Source: Burkholderiaceae bacterium (GTDB taxonomy: Bacteria > Pseudomonadota > Gammaproteobacteria > Burkholderiales > Burkholderiaceae_D). Taken from it: a stretch of 32,374 bases of DNA. The position numbers and the translations under genes were made by a program. How positions within the stretch are numbered: the stretch's first letter is position 1; each line of letters opens with the position of its first letter. The stretch lies in contig JAMNXS010000032.1 of assembly GCA_023653025.1 (NCBI GenBank), forward strand, positions 1-32,374. The letters run 5' to 3'. Positions 30,377 through 32,374 of the stretch are shown here, piece after piece. The notes below the pieces were generated by a model that worked only from the letters and a program-made list of their open reading frames with translations, ran no database searches and was not told the origin of the DNA.

Positions 30377-31361
30377 AGCGGCGCACCCGCCGGCCGGCAG
30401 CTGCCAGGCCAGCAGCTGCCAGGCCAATTTTCGCGCGCGCTGGCCGTCGCTGCGGGATCCGCATGTGCGCTCGCTGGCCTGGCTGCTCGATGCACCCGAC
30501 CTGCTCGATCCGCAGGCGCCGCGCTGGGCCGGCCGGATCGCCAGCCTGCCGGCCGATGCGGCCGATGCCTGCCGCGACTGGCTGCTTGCCCTAGACGCCG
30601 AACCTGCGGCGCTGCACGACTATCTCGGCGTGCATCGCTTCACGCGCCTCGGTCGCCATGCCGAGAGCCTGCTGGCCTGGTACTTCCGCCACCGGGGCGT
30701 ACTGGTCGCGCACGGGCTGCAGGTGCGCAGCGGGAAGGAAGAAACCGTCGGCGAATTCGATTTCCTGTTGCGGCAGGGCGATGCGCTGGTTCACTGGGAA
30801 TTTGCGACCAAGTTCTACCTGCTCAACTCCGATGATCCGGCGCTGGCTGCGGTGCAGCAGGCCGATTACTTCGTCGGCCCCAATCTGTCGGACACGCTGG
30901 GTCGCAAGATCCGCAAGATTCTCGAGCGCCAGCTGAAGCTGGGCGAGCATCCGGCTGCGCAGCCATTGCTGCCGCAGCCGCTGGCCGCTGCGCAGGCGCT
31001 GCTCAAGGGATGGCTGTTCTACCGCCGCGGCGAGCAGCCGCCGCTGCAGGCGGTCGGCATATCGGCCGCGCACTGCCGGGGCTGGTGGTGCACGCTGCGC
31101 GAACTGGATACGCATCTGCCGGGGCCGGCGGCCGTTCTGCCGCGCATGGCATGGCTGGCGCCGGTGCGATTGCCGCAGCCTCAGGTGTGTTCGGCGCAGG
31201 CGCTGCGCGCCGCGCTGGCCGGCATGTTCGGCGCCGACAGGACGCCGGTCATGGTGGCGACGCTTGCCGAGCATGACGGCGCATGGGTGGAAACGGAGCG
31301 GGGGTTCGTGGTGCCCGACGAGTGGCCGGAACAGGCGCAGCGGCCTTGGCCCGGCACCTGA
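30366..31361 (+). CDS. DUF1853 family protein, possible PD-(D/E)XK nuclease fold
   Basis: 331 residues; start ATG at 30366 overlaps the glycosylase gene by 11 bases. No assigned function for DUF1853 that I know of. The segment VGEFDFLLRQGDALVHWEFATKFYL (read as GEFDFLL at 129-135 and HWEFATKF at 143-150) places Asp132, Glu145 and Lys149 like a PD-(D/E)XK nuclease core, with an upstream acidic Glu100. The middle SDTLGRKIRKILERQL could bind nucleic acid. Nuclease identity is inference; the genomic link to a uracil-DNA glycosylase is suggestive only. Confidence 0.8.
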   Translation: MAAEAAHPPAGSCQASSCQANFRARWPSLRDPHVRSLAWLLDAPDLLDPQAPRWAGRIASLPADAADACRDWLLALDAEPAALHDYLGVHRFTRLGRHAESLLAWYFRHRGVLVAHGLQVRSGKEETVGEFDFLLRQGDALVHWEFATKFYLLNSDDPALAAVQQADYFVGPNLSDTLGRKIRKILERQLKLGEHPAAQPLLPQPLAAAQALLKGWLFYRRGEQPPLQAVGISAAHCRGWWCTLRELDTHLPGPAAVLPRMAWLAPVRLPQPQVCSAQALRAALAGMFGADRTPVMVATLAEHDGAWVETERGFVVPDEWPEQAQRPWPGT

Positions 31362-31379
31362 TGCGCTCGGCTGCGGCCG

Positions 31380-32374
31380 CTAGGTGCCGTAGTGTTTCTG
31401 CTCGCCGATCAGATGCAGCGAATCGTATTCCCGCTGGTTGGCCGCATGTTTTCTCATCACCAGCCACATCACGCAGGCAACGAACAGGCCGAACAGCACG
31501 ATCACGATGTTCACGTGCAGGTCGAGGCTGATCAGCAGCGCGTACAGCGCGAGCATCATCAGGATCGACAGGTTCTCGCTGAAGTTCTGCACCGCGATCG
31601 AATGGCCGGCGCTCATCAGCACGTGGCCGCGGTGCTGCAGCAGGGCATTCATCGGCACCACGAAATAGCCGGAGAGCGCGCCCACCAGCACCAGCAGCGG
31701 GTAGGCGACGGTCAGCGAGGTGACGACAGCCATCGCGCAGACGATGATGCCCATCGCAAAGCCCAGCGGCATCACGGTCAACGATTTCTTCAGCGGGATG
31801 TGGCGCGCCGCCGCCATCGCGCCGAAGGCGACGCCGAATGCGACCACGCCCTGCAGGATCGCGGCCTTCGACAGTGGCATGCCGAGCGCGGATTCGGCCC
31901 ATTTCAGCACGATGAACTGCAGCGTCGCGCCAGCGCCCCAGAACAGCGACGTCACCGCCAGCGAGATCTGGCCGAGGCGGTCAGTCCAGAGCGCGACCAC
32001 GCAGCGCGAGAAATCGACCACCAGCCGCCACGGCCCATGCTCCTGGCGCGGGTAGTGGGCATTGGTCAGTGGAATACGCAGGTTGAACGCCGCGGCCACG
32101 ACATAGAACACCATCACGATCCCCAGCGCCACTTCCATCGACAGCCCGAGTTCCATCGGATTGAACGGCAGCAGGTCGGCGATCGCCGCCGCGAACCGGG
32201 CGGACACCAGCGCTCCGCCAAGTACGGTGCCAAGGATGATCGACGACACGGTCAGGCCCTCGATCCAGCCGTTGGCCGCCACCAGTTTTTCCGGCGGCAG
32301 CAATTCGGTCAGGATGCCGTACTTGGCCGGCGAGTAGGCGGCCGCGCCGAAGCCGACCACCGCATAGGCGAGCA
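31380..32374 (-). CDS. lplT: Lysophospholipid transporter LplT, partial
   Basis: C-terminal about 331 residues of an MFS-type lysophospholipid flippase; the N-terminus lies beyond the right edge. Visible at the cut: LAYAVVGFGAAAYSPAKYG, then LTELLPPEKLVAANGWIEGLT, matching LplT. About eight to nine hydrophobic segments follow, ending in a short charged tail. LplT brings lysophospholipids back to the cytoplasmic face for reacylation; the acyltransferase gene (aas) is not visible here. Convergent with the DUF1853 gene. Confidence 0.93.
   Translation of the reverse strand, partial: LAYAVVGFGAAAYSPAKYGILTELLPPEKLVAANGWIEGLTVSSIILGTVLGGALVSARFAAAIADLLPFNPMELGLSMEVALGIVMVFYVVAAAFNLRIPLTNAHYPRQEHGPWRLVVDFSRCVVALWTDRLGQISLAVTSLFWGAGATLQFIVLKWAESALGMPLSKAAILQGVVAFGVAFGAMAAARHIPLKKSLTVMPLGFAMGIIVCAMAVVTSLTVAYPLLVLVGALSGYFVVPMNALLQHRGHVLMSAGHSIAVQNFSENLSILMMLALYALLISLDLHVNIVIVLFGLFVACVMWLVMRKHAANQREYDSLHLIGEQKHYGT

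Overview
The window is high-GC, densely packed chromosomal DNA from a betaproteobacterium. This rests on the Burkholderia-type QueE with a widened cysteine motif, the tsaB-rimI-family-4-UDG order, a YbiT-type ABC-F protein, an OsmC-YcaO fusion and the overall gene style. Rhodocyclales-like is my guess at order level, but the sequence alone cannot fix the genus. No rRNA, tRNA, insertion sequence, prophage or CRISPR array was seen.

Layout: (1) 1-3.4 kb: guaB and guaA, the two-step GMP branch of purine synthesis, separated by three hairpin repeats. (2) 3.5-5.7 kb: a single gene fusing an OsmC-like domain to a full YcaO protein. (3) 5.7-7.9 kb: a small accessory block of lower apparent GC holding an XRE-ImmA/IrrE gene overlapping a DUF4411 PIN-like gene (toxin-antitoxin style), followed by a truncated DNA-binding-protein remnant. 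(4) 7.9-11.5 kb: a secreted surface-adhesin-E-like protein, a convergent HELLH membrane protein whose frame runs into it, a DUF3095 protein with nucleotidyl-cyclase-like motifs, and an amidase. (5) 11.7-15.1 kb: a TrpB2-type tryptophan synthase beta chain, then an OmpR-type regulator and its sensor kinase with overlapping ends. (6) 15.2-17.7 kb: queE, queD, tadA and ldcA, the last three joined by 4-base start/stop overlaps; two tRNA-modification activities are coupled to a murein-recycling enzyme. (7) 17.7-23.3 kb: a 62-bp tandem repeat array, ybiT, and nadA-nadC facing nadB, which together give the complete de novo quinolinate-to-NaMN route. (8) 23.3-25.5 kb: a cold-shock gene with a structured leader, a LysR regulator and a MarC-family membrane protein. 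(9) 25.6-32.4 kb: an orphan Tat-exported IorB-like molybdopterin subunit, a thioredoxin-like protein, the chain tsaB-rimI-udg4-DUF1853 with overlapping ends, and the C-terminal part of lplT, which runs off the right edge.

The most striking non-coding signal is a family of about 31-bp hairpin repeats: nine copies in three intergenic clusters (guaB/guaA, ldcA/ybiT, nadC/nadB). Base changes between copies are compensated across the stem. Two copies form one long hairpin between convergent nadC and nadB, and three lie in a 62-bp tandem array before ybiT. The most biologically suggestive coding loci are the OsmC-YcaO fusion, the adjacent ImmA/DUF4411 module with a palindrome in front of it, the DUF3095 protein and the orphan IorB.
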